DNA of 64,000 nt from Symsagittifera roscoffensis (GCF_963678635.1 NC_087062.1:96151705-96215704); one strand, 5' to 3'. Counted from the stretch's first letter, positions 12,540-22,530 are shown. Notes: generated by a model not told the origin, from the letters alone. Numbers and translations: made by a program.

Positions 12540-12655
12540 AAATTGTATCTGCTCTCGGGTAGACTCATACCAGCCGAAATTTGCATTGCTCATACTGTCT
12601 ATATGTACATCTCGCTGACTGACTGGGCTACGTGAGCACATTATCTCAGCATTTT
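12540..12655 (-). repeat. tRNA-derived SINE, inverted copy
   Basis: Minus strand reads GTAGCCCAGTCAGTCAGCG, then GGCTGGTATGAGTCTACCC and CGAGAGCAGATACAA, the same tail as the copy at 12296-12380. Two copies in opposite orientation lie about 160 bp apart. Confidence 0.55.
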
Positions 12656-13199
12656 ACAGTATCAAATTTTCGCAAGGTTACGGGGCTGTATGTCAACAGA
12701 AACATGTCTAGTTTTAATAGCTTTTACTCATAAGGAATATTCATAGACCGCTCGTATAATATAACAAGGATAATCGGTTCCAGTGCAATTAGCACAAAAT
12801 TGTCCGATCACATTTTTGAAAAACAAACAGATTATTCAAGAAGGAAAGTCCAACACAAAGATATGTGCACACAAAGAAACCTCAGATATCAAACAATTGT
12901 AGGCTTGTCTGAATTCCGATATTCTTCAAAAGAGATTCAAAAAGTAGTACAAACTTCACCCGTACCCAGAGGATTTTCTGTGCAAGAAACTAGATCTGAG
13001 AAATTTTTTGTTAAATAATAATTTATGCGTTTCGAGCACACAAATTAGTTTTTAGTTTTATAATGTTTATCTCATACTTGGGCAAACATATTTTAGCAGT
13101 CTCCCATTGGAGACTTTGCTGCGTACCTGCTAGTAGCTATCAGAAGCTGTCAGATACAAAAGTATCAAAATAACAAAAATTGAGTCATAATCATTTATT

Positions 13200-13425
13200 T
13201 TTCAGATCTGAAATAGCTAAGAACGACAAAATTTCAGATCAAAATTTAGATCGGGAATACATTTTTTCAGAACTGAAATAACCAAGAAAAATGAAATTTC
13301 AGGTCTGAAATTAGATCTGAAATAGTCCATCCTTAAAACATCCAAGCGTTATTTAAACATTTCACAACCCATTTCAGATTTGAAGTTTAGATTTGAAAAA
13401 ATTATTTCAGATCTGAATTAGAAAA
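13200..13425. repeat. Cluster of TTTCAGATCTGAAA-type palindromes
   Basis: At least seven full or partial copies of the self-complementary motif TTTCAGATCTGAAA occur in 225 bp, separated by 20-40 bp. Intronic; role unknown. It could be a decayed repeat or a clustered binding site. Confidence 0.5.
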
Positions 13426-13779
13426 TTTGCTAGGTACGGGCATACACAAAGAGTCAACATACTCATAGCGAAAAAAAATATTTGTGTGTTTTCTGGTTGA
13501 CCTTGGATTGCATTTTTCGCAATTACCTAGATTGTTGCAAACTTTTGACTGGATGTAAATCTGATTTAACATTTCTTAATCTTAGTCTTCAGTATTAATA
13601 ACAAGAAATTAAAAGTTGTTGATCGTAATATGTTTATCAAAGTTTATATAGATGCCAATCAAATTTTACAGTCCTGATCAAAACATAATAAATTATTTGT
13701 AAAATCAGATCACATCAGCCATTTATATTTTTTTCTATCTGAATTCAGACCTGTTCTTCAATTGCATTATTTTTCTCTT

Positions 13780-14057
13780 CATGGGCGGATCTAGGATTAG
13801 GCTTTTCTTGAGGGGGTGGGTTTTTTTTGGTCAACCAAATTGATTTTCTGAGCTCTCCCAAAGCATTAAAAAGCCCCTGTTTTGGTCAAACTTTCTACAC
13901 CGCAGGCAAAATTTTGAAAAAAAACAGGCCAAAAAAGGCGTTAGGTACTTTTTGGAAAAAGTTGACCAAAAAAAGTGGGGTTTTTCGCAGGCGCTCCCTC
14001 CTCAAAATTACTATATATTGGCGCCGAAGGCTCCTTCAGAAATCTTTTGGGTCCGTC
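13780..14057 (+). mobile_element. hAT-like MITE, left part (split by retroelement)
   Basis: Starts with the terminal inverted repeat CATGGGCGGATCTAGGATT and follows the 52515-52880 copy (including tatattggcgcc) until GGTCCGTC, where it stops. The rest continues at 30396-30517. The flanks share no 8-bp target duplication. The 278-aa-scale ORF shadow here has no meaning. Confidence 0.85.
14054..14057. other. Target-site duplication CGTC, left
   Basis: Left copy of the 4-bp duplication; it pairs with 30396-30399. Four to five bp is typical for Ty3/gypsy integrases. The left junction leads into truncated pol, not an LTR. Confidence 0.75.
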
Positions 14058-14212
14058 TATTCCAATGTCTTGTATGATGATTTGGAGTAGATCGACAAAC
14101 TCATCGTCCGATAGATCACTTTGTGTGAAATCAAATTCGGAAAGGAATTGAATAGTGCTATCAATTTTCTGCTGGTTGGATGTATAATGTTCGTCTGATT
14201 TAAATGTTTCGC

Positions 14213-15136
14213 TTACAATTTACATTTGATCAGTTGATCATTCTGTTCTTTGTTCCTATATTTTGTGAACTGGTCTCGAACGAGTGGTCTGCAAAGATTC
14301 TTTGCATCAGCCGAGAAATCGGTAGCTAGTTTGCCTTCGCTGTTACAGGCCTGAACTATATCAGAACCGATTTGTTCAAATATTTCTGATACACTTTCTG
14401 TATCAAATACTTCTAGCGCAGGCATGCTATTGAGTTCCCAACCAGGTACATAGACATAAATTGTGATTCCAGAGAATCTAAACACATCGACGATGATTTT
14501 AGAAACTTCTTTCCAATCCATTTTGTCTAGACCACAAGCAATTTTTGGCATTGCAATACAACGAATATTATTAGCAATCGCATGATGTTTCATTTCATCT
14601 AGTGCATAGTGAATGCTTTGATAGGTAGGTTTTTGGAAATATCTTTCCTTGGTGATCAGATTGTAAATTATCTGTCCGGAACTGGAATCTCGATAAACGA
14701 TGATTTCGTTCACGCTGCTATTACTATAGCTACAAAAATCTCTCATTTTTGTATATCGTCGACAGACCATTTCGGCAAAGCCTTGGGTCATGGCTCTATC
14801 AGCAGAAATGCATTGGGCAATTGGCATGTTTGATTCGAATATAGATTGTTGTCGGAAATCGATGTATTTTATACAAGAATCATAAACTCGGCTTGTACAT
14901 TCTTGTGTGGTGTTTACAATTGTGTTTAACATGAAACAACTGTCAAATTCTGAACTTTCGTTTAGAATAGTTGCTGTAAATTCATCGCAATCTTGGATTG
15001 CATATACTTTTTCTTCTCCTTGTATATCTGTTACTGCATATCCGAGTACGCCTTTATTTATGGTTACTGGGTGGTCTTGTTGATTTTCAATTAAAATCGG
15101 GAGTTTGTATTCAGTTTGAACACAAATGGTATTCAT
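14213..15136 (-). pseudogene. pol: pol, copy 1: macro domain region
   Basis: 307-codon open segment. Residues about 1-87: a linker with VQTEYKLPILIENQQDHPVT. Residues about 88-232 (14441-14875): macro domain with MPIAQCISADRAMTQGFAEM, IYNLITKERYFQKPTYQSIH and MPKIACGLDKMDWKEVSKII. The Asp of GLD (codon 14525-14527) is present, unlike copy 2. The segment ends in a small insertion at about 14220 that brings a stop. The remnant 14058-14212 is pol linker, then the copy is cut off before reverse transcriptase. Confidence 0.9.
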
Positions 15137-15141
15137 GAAAA

Positions 15142-15725
15142 TTAAACCAGTTTTACACGTGTTTTTGTGTGGAAGAAATGTAGTTCCCTTTTTAAAATAT
15201 GTTTCGGCTGTATGTTTATACAGATGTGAGGAGCGGTGTGAGATATATAGGGATCTTTAAGTCGGATTGTTTCTATTTTAGAAACATTCGGATATTCTTT
15301 ATCATTGTTTAATAAGCCATATGAGATGACACCATCTTCGGATTTTAGTTCCACTGCTGGGATATCAAAATAAAGGGCTTTAAGAAACAAATGACAGAAG
15401 TCGATTCCTAAAAGATTAACAGTGCGTTCTTCTGTTATCCAGACTTTGTGGTTTGTTGGATACTTTCCGTCGGTATCAAAGCATGAAACGATTAATGTAT
15501 GGCCAAGCATACGGATTTCAGATCCATTGTAAGTTTTGGCTTTACTTTGGGATTTGAAAAGAGCCAGTTTTTGTCCAATTTTGTTTAATTCTCGATAAGT
15601 TGGTTCATTTATGATACTACAAGTTAATCCTGGATCGACCATAAATTCAATTTCCAGTCCACTATTTTTATTTGTGTCTCCGGTGGCAAAATGATACAGA
15701 TTGAGATAGATCCTTGCTTTTGGAT
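15142..15725 (-). pseudogene. pol: pol, copy 1: protease
   Basis: Retropepsin-like: EFMVDPGLTCSIINEPTYRE with D-P-G at the active site, VWITEERTVNLLGIDF downstream. One base is missing near 15250 (tatatagggatc, against tatataggggatc in copy 2), which takes the ORF out of frame before the macro domain; it stops at 15142. Confidence 0.88.
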
Positions 15726-15752
15726 TGCTATCTTCACTTGGCTTCGGAGACT

Positions 15753-17180
15753 TTAATAGTTTAAAGGAAACATATCTGTCAGTGCGTTACAGCAGTTAGT
15801 TTCTTCTTCTACCCAATGGGTATTTTCAACTTGATTTTGATTCATTCTGAATCCTGGTGATCTTGATCTATCAGAATCACGACTATTTGTTCGGTTATAT
15901 CCGTTTTGATTATATTGTCGACCTCTAGGATCACTGCTGGATTGCCTACTCTCTTGGTCATAGTGCTGTTTTGCAGCTTGTTCATTATCTCTGAAAGTAT
16001 TTTGTTTTGGGTATTTTTCGTCATATGACTCGTTTTGCCTGGGATTGGAATTGTATGATGGCTGTTGATTATTTCTTGGATAACCGTTTTTGCTATAGCT
16101 ACTATGACAACGAATACCATAGTTACTTTGATTCTGGAAATTTGGAGTATTTCCATAATTTCCTGATTGACCGCTTTGATTTGTAAAGTTGTTGTTTCTT
16201 GACTGATCGTTTTGATTGTAATTTCTTTGATTTGAGAAATTTCGGTTACGTTTATAGTCGGTCTCAAATGACACTTTTCTATCATTTTTTATTGTTAGTT
16301 CTTTGCGAAGTTTGTTTACTTCGTCCTGGACTTGTTTCTTAGAGCATCTAGAGATAGAATGACCGTTCATCCTACAATAATCACAGAAGCGTGTATTATT
16401 TGGTCTGCCTTTTACATCCGGATCTCGAAGCCGAAAAAAATGTTGTTCGTTTATGGCACTAACCTCTTGATTTTCAATCAATTTGGTTAATTCTTTTATT
16501 TGCGTCTCTAGTGATGTCATTTTAACTGTCGAGACTTTGTTTGCAGGATCAGTGGCGACGATAAAAGTTAAATTTTTTGTAATTATATGATTTGTAAACG
16601 TTTCCCATCCTGCGTTGGAGTTTTCTATCATATATTCATGAGCTTTCTGCTTCAGAGCTAAGGGTTTTAGACCTTTAACTAAGAAATCTATATACTTTTG
16701 AGTTCTTTGTCTCGTTTGTATATTTTTTTCCAATGCCTGTGCATCGGCATCAACATGGACAGTAGTATCAATGCTTTCAGGCCAACCCTTGTCGACTGAT
16801 GTTTTAATCCTATGGAAGTAATTTTTTATTAGTTCGCCCTCTTGTCGAGTGGCATTTTCAGCATCAATTCGATGCTTGAATCGATCTCTACCATCAGTGA
16901 ATCTTTTAAGAAAAAGATTTTTTAGTTCAGCCCAAGTAGTAGCATTAGTTACTTCATCAGTATACCATTCAAGAGCTGTTTCTGTTAATAGAGATCCAAA
17001 CAAACTTTTTTGTCTGTGATCATAGTTAGGCTGAGCACCAGCGTCTGTGGGTCGTTGCCCTAGTGAGAATACAATTTTATTCTCAACTGAAGTCCAAAAG
17101 GCTTTTGCGTTTAGGTCTGAATCATTACCTGAGAATGATACAAAAGACAAGTTAGGATGGGTGATTGGGTGATCGGCCAT
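15753..17180 (-). CDS. gag: gag, copy 1 (intact, 475 aa)
   Basis: Structural polyprotein that coats the retroelement RNA. Starts MADHPITHPNLSFVSFSGND; residues about 30-230 form the retrotransposon gag domain (ETALEWYTDEVTN, WAELKNLFLKRFTDGRDRFK); the CCHC knuckle CDYCRMNGHSISRC lies near 270; then a long Asn/Gln/Ser-rich tail to residue 440. The intact frame while copy 2 is broken suggests the two copies decay independently. Start chosen because both copies share it and it follows the leader repeats. The stop lies two codons past the frameshift heptamer. Confidence 0.93.
   Translation of the reverse strand: MADHPITHPNLSFVSFSGNDSDLNAKAFWTSVENKIVFSLGQRPTDAGAQPNYDHRQKSLFGSLLTETALEWYTDEVTNATTWAELKNLFLKRFTDGRDRFKHRIDAENATRQEGELIKNYFHRIKTSVDKGWPESIDTTVHVDADAQALEKNIQTRQRTQKYIDFLVKGLKPLALKQKAHEYMIENSNAGWETFTNHIITKNLTFIVATDPANKVSTVKMTSLETQIKELTKLIENQEVSAINEQHFFRLRDPDVKGRPNNTRFCDYCRMNGHSISRCSKKQVQDEVNKLRKELTIKNDRKVSFETDYKRNRNFSNQRNYNQNDQSRNNNFTNQSGQSGNYGNTPNFQNQSNYGIRCHSSYSKNGYPRNNQQPSYNSNPRQNESYDEKYPKQNTFRDNEQAAKQHYDQESRQSSSDPRGRQYNQNGYNRTNSRDSDRSRSPGFRMNQNQVENTHWVEEETNCCNALTDMFPLNY
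15759..15765 (-). promoter_or_regulatory. -1 ribosomal frameshift site TTTAAAC, copy 1
   Basis: T TTA AAC in the gag frame followed by TAT TAA. In the -1 frame the reading continues without stop through SPKPSEDSNPKARIYLNLYH into the protease. Matches the X XXY YYZ rule of -1 frameshifting. No clear downstream stem-loop was worked out. Confidence 0.8.
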
Positions 17181-17214
17181 CTTACTTTTTTTAAGTTAAG
17201 ATATCCAATTTAAA

Positions 17215-17460
17215 GTTTTGAAATTTTTGAAATTTTGATAATTTCAACTTTTGAAATTTTCAGCTTTTTGAAATTTTGATAAATTCAACTTTTGAAATTT
17301 TCAATTTTTTGAAATTTTGATAATTTCATATTTTGAACTTTTCAACTTTTTGAAATTTTGATAATTTCAATTTTTGAATTTTTGATAATTTCAACTTTTG
17401 AAATTCTCAACTTTTTGAAATTTTGATAATCTCAGTTTTTTGAGATTTTGAAAATTGAGT
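17215..17460 (-). repeat. AT-rich leader repeats, copy 1
   Basis: Imperfect tandem tttgaaattttgataatttcaac units between primer site and gag, longer than in copy 2. Confidence 0.75.
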
Positions 17461-17480
17461 GAATTTTTGAAACTTGTGTG

Positions 17481-17496
17481 CCTCACTGTCGCACCA
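17481..17496 (-). promoter_or_regulatory. Primer-binding site, copy 1
   Basis: Minus strand TGGTGCGACAGTGAGG directly after the middle LTR. Confidence 0.65.
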
Positions 17497-17996
17497 ATTA
17501 TTCCAAACTATCTTGACTTAACTTATGCGATCGACCAAATCGCAGTTAGTTAGAACAAGGGTTCTTTTCGAATGTTGCTAAGACTTTCCAATTCTTATTC
17601 AACAGAGAAAGTTTCTTTCACTCGTAAATAGGTATATTATTTCAAATTTAGAGGACACACATCAATTTTATATCAAGAGACATTGGGGTATGGATTGATA
17701 GTTATCGAGATAGAGATTTGAGATTTTGGTTATTAGGATGGTTGGGGGTCTCAGTATGAGAGTGGTTGTGAGAGTTGAGATTTTGAGAAAGTGATGAAGT
17801 GATGTTTGGTATATTTTCGCTTGGCTTATATACCGTAGACTTTGATATTTTCAACATTCCATCTGTTGGTTAAACCAATCAGAAAGAAACAACACATGCT
17901 GTAATGTTTGCTTTTGGTGATATTTTATCAACCGAGCAAACACGTAATTTCAAGTCAAAATTTTAAGAATTATGTTTCTGATTTCAAGTCAGAACA
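17497..17996 (-). repeat. Middle LTR shared by the two copies
   Basis: 500 bp, co-linear with 29896-30395. It serves as 3' LTR for the element above it and 5' LTR for the truncated copy below. TATATAAG box at about 17824-17832. A single shared LTR between two internal regions is the usual product of LTR-LTR recombination. Confidence 0.85.
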
Positions 17997-18042
17997 GATG
18001 GTAAAAGTTTAATAATTGTGTTTCTGATTTCAATTCAGAACA
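17997..18042 (-). repeat. 46-bp duplicate of the LTR edge
   Basis: Minus strand TGTTCTGAATTGAAATCAG and on is a diverged copy of the LTR start (TGTTCTGACTTGAAATCAG). It lies just outside the middle LTR and is absent from the 5' LTR side. Either an internal duplication or the older true LTR start. Confidence 0.6.
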
Positions 18043-18281
18043 TCCAACCATCTTATAGGGTGATTGTTAAACGGTGATTTCCGTTGACAAAAAATTTAAA
18101 AGCATAATATAATTTACAAAACAGCAAAAAAGTTTTAATAAAGTTTGCGTAAAGTTTTTAGTTTTGATTTTGATAGTTTGTTCGTAAAGTGGCGGCTTGT
18201 AGTGTAGTCGGTTGATGGATGGCTGCTTGTAGTCGGTTGAAGAATGGCAGCTTGTAGTGTATATGCATGTAGAGTAGAGCA

Positions 18282-18440
18282 GTGGCGGCGGCCAAATCAC
18301 AGCTGGATACTTTTGAGAAATATAACATCAAATACATTTTTTCAAATTTGGTTTAGCGAGTATACTTATCAGCAATGCTGGACTATAAATGAAGAAGCAT
18401 ACATACTTTGTAAAGTGGCGGCGGCCAAATCACAGTTGGA
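18282..18440. promoter_or_regulatory. Two 26-bp direct repeats upstream of the middle LTR
   Basis: GTGGCGGCGGCCAAATCACAG plus YTGGA occurs at 18282-18307 and 18415-18440. Between 18190 and 18260 a related TGGCAGCTTGTAGT-type motif also repeats. These GC-rich motifs stand out in AT-rich DNA and could be regulatory; function unknown. Confidence 0.5.
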
Positions 18441-18482
18441 GTTTAAAAACAAAAGGACGGAGGTTAATAGATAATCTTGAAA

Positions 18483-19160
18483 CTAATAGTTTCCTTCCAC
18501 CTGGGTTTTTAGGCTCAGATATTTATTGCTGAGATCCTTATTTTTTTCCCGGAGCACTGTTTTGGTTTTCTGCATTTGGTTGATGCGATTTAAACCGTTT
18601 ATGTAATTATTTTGCACTTGATTCGTGTAGGAGTCAAGGATTGGAGTCTGCATTTGAGCAGTTATAAAGGCTGCAGGAACACAAATGTGTTGATGGGGGA
18701 GTTGTGCATTAACCAGACGGTATGCACCGTTACCGTTTTGGTAAGGGTGATAGGTGTCTATCTTAAATCGGTTAATAAAGGCAGAGAGTGCATAATTTAG
18801 ACTGGTGTCAAAATTTGGTGGTTTCCTGGGGCTGAAGTTTTGTTCTTTTTTGACTTGAATCGCGATTTTTGATTCAAGTTCTAGAGAGTTTACAGATTGG
18901 TGAACTATTACAGCTTCAGAATCCAGGTTTTGCCTAGTTGAAGAAGAGGTGAGAATTTTGAAAGGTCGGACAATTGCTTTTCTCTTTTGAATGCAATTAG
19001 AATTTTTCACTTTTGGAATTTTAAAATTGGTATTCAATTTTGGTTGATTAATCGGGTTGATTATTTTGGATGGCATTTCCATAGGGTCATTTAGAGACAG
19101 AAGGTTTTCGAAATCGAGCAAATCTTCTTCAAGTGGAGTGTGAAGAAGATCAGTGGGCAT
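18483..19160 (-). CDS. Accessory ORF after env, 225 aa
   Basis: Open ORF starting 20 nt after the env stop. N-terminus is acidic/Leu-rich (EEDLLDFENLLSLNDP), the middle has a basic patch (KVKNSNCIQKRKAIVRPF), and the C-terminus (NRINQMQKTKTVLREKNKDL and on) has coiled-coil-like heptads. Acidic start, basic patch and coiled coil would suit a small nuclear regulator, but no family is recognised. Unlike env it has stayed open. Confidence 0.55.
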   Translation of the reverse strand: MPTDLLHTPLEEDLLDFENLLSLNDPMEMPSKIINPINQPKLNTNFKIPKVKNSNCIQKRKAIVRPFKILTSSSTRQNLDSEAVIVHQSVNSLELESKIAIQVKKEQNFSPRKPPNFDTSLNYALSAFINRFKIDTYHPYQNGNGAYRLVNAQLPHQHICVPAAFITAQMQTPILDSYTNQVQNNYINGLNRINQMQKTKTVLREKNKDLSNKYLSLKTQVEGNY

Positions 19161-19180
19161 ATCCTAAAACATAGAATAAA

Positions 19181-21441
19181 TTAGACCGGTACAGCTGGTC
19201 GATTATTGTAATCAACTAGTTGGAGTCTAGTATAAATTTTATCCTGATTTTCGTTTTCAGAATCCTCTTGTTGAGGTGCCTGAGGCCTATGATCAAGCTC
19301 AATATTTTGATCGTTCTCATTTTGAGCAAATATTGAAGTCACTATAGAAGTGAAAAGTATATTGTATGAGACGGCTAACATAATTTTTCCGAAATGAAGA
19401 GTTCGGCCGGTTAGTTTGTGTATGTGTAATACTTTTATTACAAATACAAGAGAGTCGAGTATAAACTTGACGAAAAGGAAAGAGGCGAATATTATTCCGC
19501 ATCTTTCTAAATAGTACTGTATTGTACCAAAAACACGAGTGTACTCGTTCTTCCAAAAATCAGGCGAGATAAGATTATCTAAGTATATGTTTTGCGTAGA
19601 TCCGTTTTGACTACTCGAGTCCGGATAGAAGTGTTTTCTTGCATTAAGAAAAGTTTGGGATACTTTTTGTAAAACACCCTTCATTTCAGAGTGATCACTA
19701 ATCATGCTCCAAAATTTTTGCATTTATGCATAAGTGTAAATAGAAGCATCATGACTAGATGCAAGAGAGTGTTTTACTTGCCGTTTAATTTCTTTCGGCT
19801 TAAAAAGATCTGGACCTTTTACTCTAGTAATAGAGGGTGTGAGTTCGATCCAAGAATTATCGTTATCAACATCTAGTTGATAAAGATTTAAATGCTTATC
19901 GGAGCAGTCTTGTTGATCTGCCGATTTAAAAGTTTGTCGAGTGATCGGGTCGACGAAATGAATTTTTTCGCGATACATAATTGGTATCCGATTATAGCAT
20001 GCATCCATTAATTGTAATGGAGAATAAAATTTTGGGCAGTGGTAGAGCCAGGCAACATTGCCATTGGTCTCTAAGAACATAGACCTGTTTTGGGTCAAAA
20101 TATAGCCGGCTAAACGCGGGCTTTCGATAGAGAGCATTAAAGTATTGAGAATCATAGAGCGTTTTAACTCACATTGATTCGTTAAAAGTGCCAATTCGGC
20201 AGTTCGAAGCATGTAAAAGCATCGAAAAAGAATATAATCTAGTTTTGTTCCTAGATGAGCTTCGTAGTCTATTTGTCCTGGTGCAAAGGGATAATTTCAT
20301 TTTTTGCGTATTTTACGTTAGTCAAATTTGGTTCCGAATGAATAATTCCTGTATTAGCACTCGGCTTTATTTGTAAACCAGTATCCATATTAAAACCGTT
20401 TTGGTATGCTAAGAACAATGATTCGTATTGGGTCGGGTAGACAATTTTTGGGTGTCCACATAAAGATTGTGGTTTATTTAGTATTTTTAACATAAATTGT
20501 TGAGTGTCTCCACCTCGAGTATGGTGGTTGGATATTTTAGTAAAAGAGTCTTTTACAATATAATAATTTTCTTCATTTCGAATCATTTTTGCTTCAAATT
20601 TATTGAGAACCGAAAAAATGCAGTTTTCGGGCTCGTTCCAAGTATATGCAAAAGGGTCGAGTGATGTTGTTTCACATCCGTTTTCATATACAGGACAAGG
20701 TAATGGAATGTTTTGCCAGTTATTAACGGTGCCATGTTTTAGATTGACATTTAAGGAAAATATTTTGCATGTTTGATTCGAAAGTATCCAAATGGATCCA
20801 AGAACGATCGCTGCATTTGTTGTGGTATTCGCCATCAACGTTGCCTCTATTTGTATTTGTGACGATTTTTTCGTCGAAGCGAAAAGGAATATTTTTTGAG
20901 TATCCTAAGTTAACATATCCCCGTTCGGCGGCGTGCTTACAAGTATCAGGGGAAATGTGTATATCAGTTGTGATTATATTTTGGCGAGCGTCTATTCCGC
21001 TTGAATCGAAAGAATCACAAAACCATCGGATAGTTTGGCGTTTTATACGACACATTGTCGCGTTAATTTTTGTACTATAATGCCGTTGGTAAAGAGTAAC
21101 CTCGGCTGTTGTAGTTTAGATATTTTCAGGTTGTATTTTGCAGGGAGCTACTTTATTAAGTGAGAACATTTTATTTGATGTCATTAGTTGACAATCAAAA
21201 TGAAATGCGCAATTTTTAGCTCTTTTGCTGTATTAGCGTAGAGATTGTCCTCTGGGTTAAAAGCGCAGATCTGTTGGGGAAATATTAAAAGAGTGTATAT
21301 AGCAAACCAAAAATTTTTTAGTTTTAGACGGCGGCGGAAAATAAAAATTATACTTTCTTTCAGCAAATCATCGATTATTTGGTCCGTTGATTGATCAAGG
21401 TCCATTATTTCACCTTCTTCGAGATCGGTGATTTTAGACAT
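19181..21441 (-). pseudogene. env: env-like envelope glycoprotein (frameshifted)
   Basis: Order on the minus strand: an acidic cytosolic start (MSKITDLEEGEIMDLDQ), a hydrophobic signal segment (FWFAIYTLLIFPQQICA, 21441-21184), a Cys-rich ectodomain in several frames (21055-20723, 20838-20269, 20212-19724), then two hydrophobic segments in 19723-19181 (GIIFASFLFVKFILDSLVFV; IMLAVSYNILFTSIVTSIFA). The ectodomain has CYNRIPIMYREK and FVDPITRQTF; from memory, an FVDP-TR motif recurs in chuvirus-type and BEL/Pao envelopes. At least three frame breaks. Mediates membrane fusion in infectious relatives; this copy is not intact. Confidence 0.65.
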
Positions 21442-21453
21442 TATGTTTGAAAT

Positions 21454-21660
21454 TTATTGATTTTTGCAATTGCTGAGAAGTATCAGAGGAAGGTTTTGGA
21501 GGTTGAGAAGTTTTTGAAAGAATGATTCTGGGCCTATTTTTGCTGGTTTATATAGATCAGATTCTGATAAAATTTGTTTGTTTAGGACAGGTTTTAGCAA
21601 ACCCGGCTGTTCAGTTATAATTGACATACTATACTGTGCCGTATTTGTTTTTACTGGCAC
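21454..21660 (-). CDS. Small ORF before env, unknown
   Basis: 68 codons: MPVKTNTAQYSMSIITEQPG, then a Leu-rich end. Lies 12 nt upstream of the env start ATG and opposite the 5' flank of the antisense gene. No recognised domain; could be a leader exon of env or non-coding. Confidence 0.3.
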   Translation of the reverse strand: MPVKTNTAQYSMSIITEQPGLLKPVLNKQILSESDLYKPAKIGPESFFQKLLNLQNLPLILLSNCKNQ

Positions 21661-21818
21661 GTGTCTACGGCCGTTGGGAGGGGTTTAGTTTGCAAGTTAA
21701 GACGGTAGTGATATGTCTGAGTTTGCAAATAACCATATGTTCTCACCATTTGGTCAGAGATTAGTACTTTACTAGAAGCTTTCGTCTTGAATTTATTGAC
21801 TACTAACTGATTGAAAAT

Positions 21819-21896
21819 ATGGCTACAAAAGATGATTCAGATAACTGGCTCAAGTATCCAGAAAAATTAGAGCCTTTGAAAAGTATTCCGCTTTAG
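21819..21896 (+). CDS. Short upstream ORF of antisense gene (possible lost N-terminus)
   Basis: Encodes MATKDDSDNWLKYPEKLEPL and five more residues, then TAG. The ATG has a good context (AAAATATGG). It is in a different frame from 21907, with the TAG and a 9-A run between. Either an upstream ORF or the broken N-terminus of the antisense gene. Confidence 0.4.
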   Translation: MATKDDSDNWLKYPEKLEPLKSIPL

Positions 21897-21906
21897 GATA
21901 TAAGTA

Positions 21907-22501
21907 ATGAGAAAAGGGAGGAGAGAAAAAAAAATGTTTGAGTTTTTGTATAATTCAGATCTCCTTATTTCAAGGGTAGAGTACCTACTATTCACTAACG
22001 ACAATTATTTGTTCGACGTTCCGCTTTTGCGGGAAGCCGAATGGTGGTCAGCCCAAATAATAAAATTCAATTTGGATAGGAATGCTGATATCATGTCCAA
22101 TTGTTGGGAGGAAATTGACCAATTGTCCAGCGATTCAATAGAGTTGATCGGTCTGCTCCTTGGTGAGGATGTGAGTATACTTTTGAGCATTTGATTACAA
22201 TTTCATTAATACAGTTATATTTTGACATAAATGTTTTTGTTTCGTTTAAAAACTAATGTTTTTATTGTTGTCTTAGTTCTATAGAAGCATGTTCATGGAG
22301 AACGGACGAGAAAAGCTAGATATGCTAAAAAGGATTACAATGGCGTGGTCGCAACCCGAGCCGGTATTGCAGATAGTAGCCAAAAGCAAGCAGTCAGAAC
22401 AAAGTAGCGAAAAAATGACTCTAGAATTATTGTGTGCTAATAAAATTATACATGAAATAGCGAATAATTTTGAGTCAAAGTTGCCTTGGGGCGAAATTTA
22501 A
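21907..22501 (+). CDS. Antisense spliced gene inside the retroelement
   Basis: Plus-strand gene lying between integrase and env, opposite to all retroelement genes. Exon 1 21907-22170, intron 22171-22276 (106 bp, GTGAGT...TTAG), exon 2 22277-22501. Phase 0 splice; 162 residues from ATG 21907. Helix-rich, with RREKKMFEFLYNSDLL near the start, EAEWWSAQIIKFNLDR, and NKIIHEIANNFESKL at the end. AATAAA at 22506-22511. A better-context ATG at 21819 opens a 25-codon ORF that hits TAG before exon 1 and may be a damaged start. I recognise no family. Could be a captured host gene or an accessory gene. Confidence 0.65.
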
Positions 22502-22530
22502 AAAAAATAAATTTATTTTATTTTATCCAT
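22502..22530. terminator. Bidirectional poly(A)-signal region
   Basis: AATAAA on the plus strand ends the antisense gene, and the same AT-rich stretch gives AATAAAATAAAATAAA on the minus strand just past the pol stop at 22537. Only 35 bp separate the two convergent stops. Confidence 0.5.

Noticed and set aside
13827-14090. 87-codon plus ORF
   Set aside because: Lies in the MITE and crosses into retroelement DNA.
15842-16285. 147-codon alternative-frame ORF within gag copy 1 (129 codons in copy 2, 28335-28724)
   Set aside because: Overlaps the Asn/Gln-rich gag tail; the frame is open because of biased codons. Present in both copies only because they are nearly identical.
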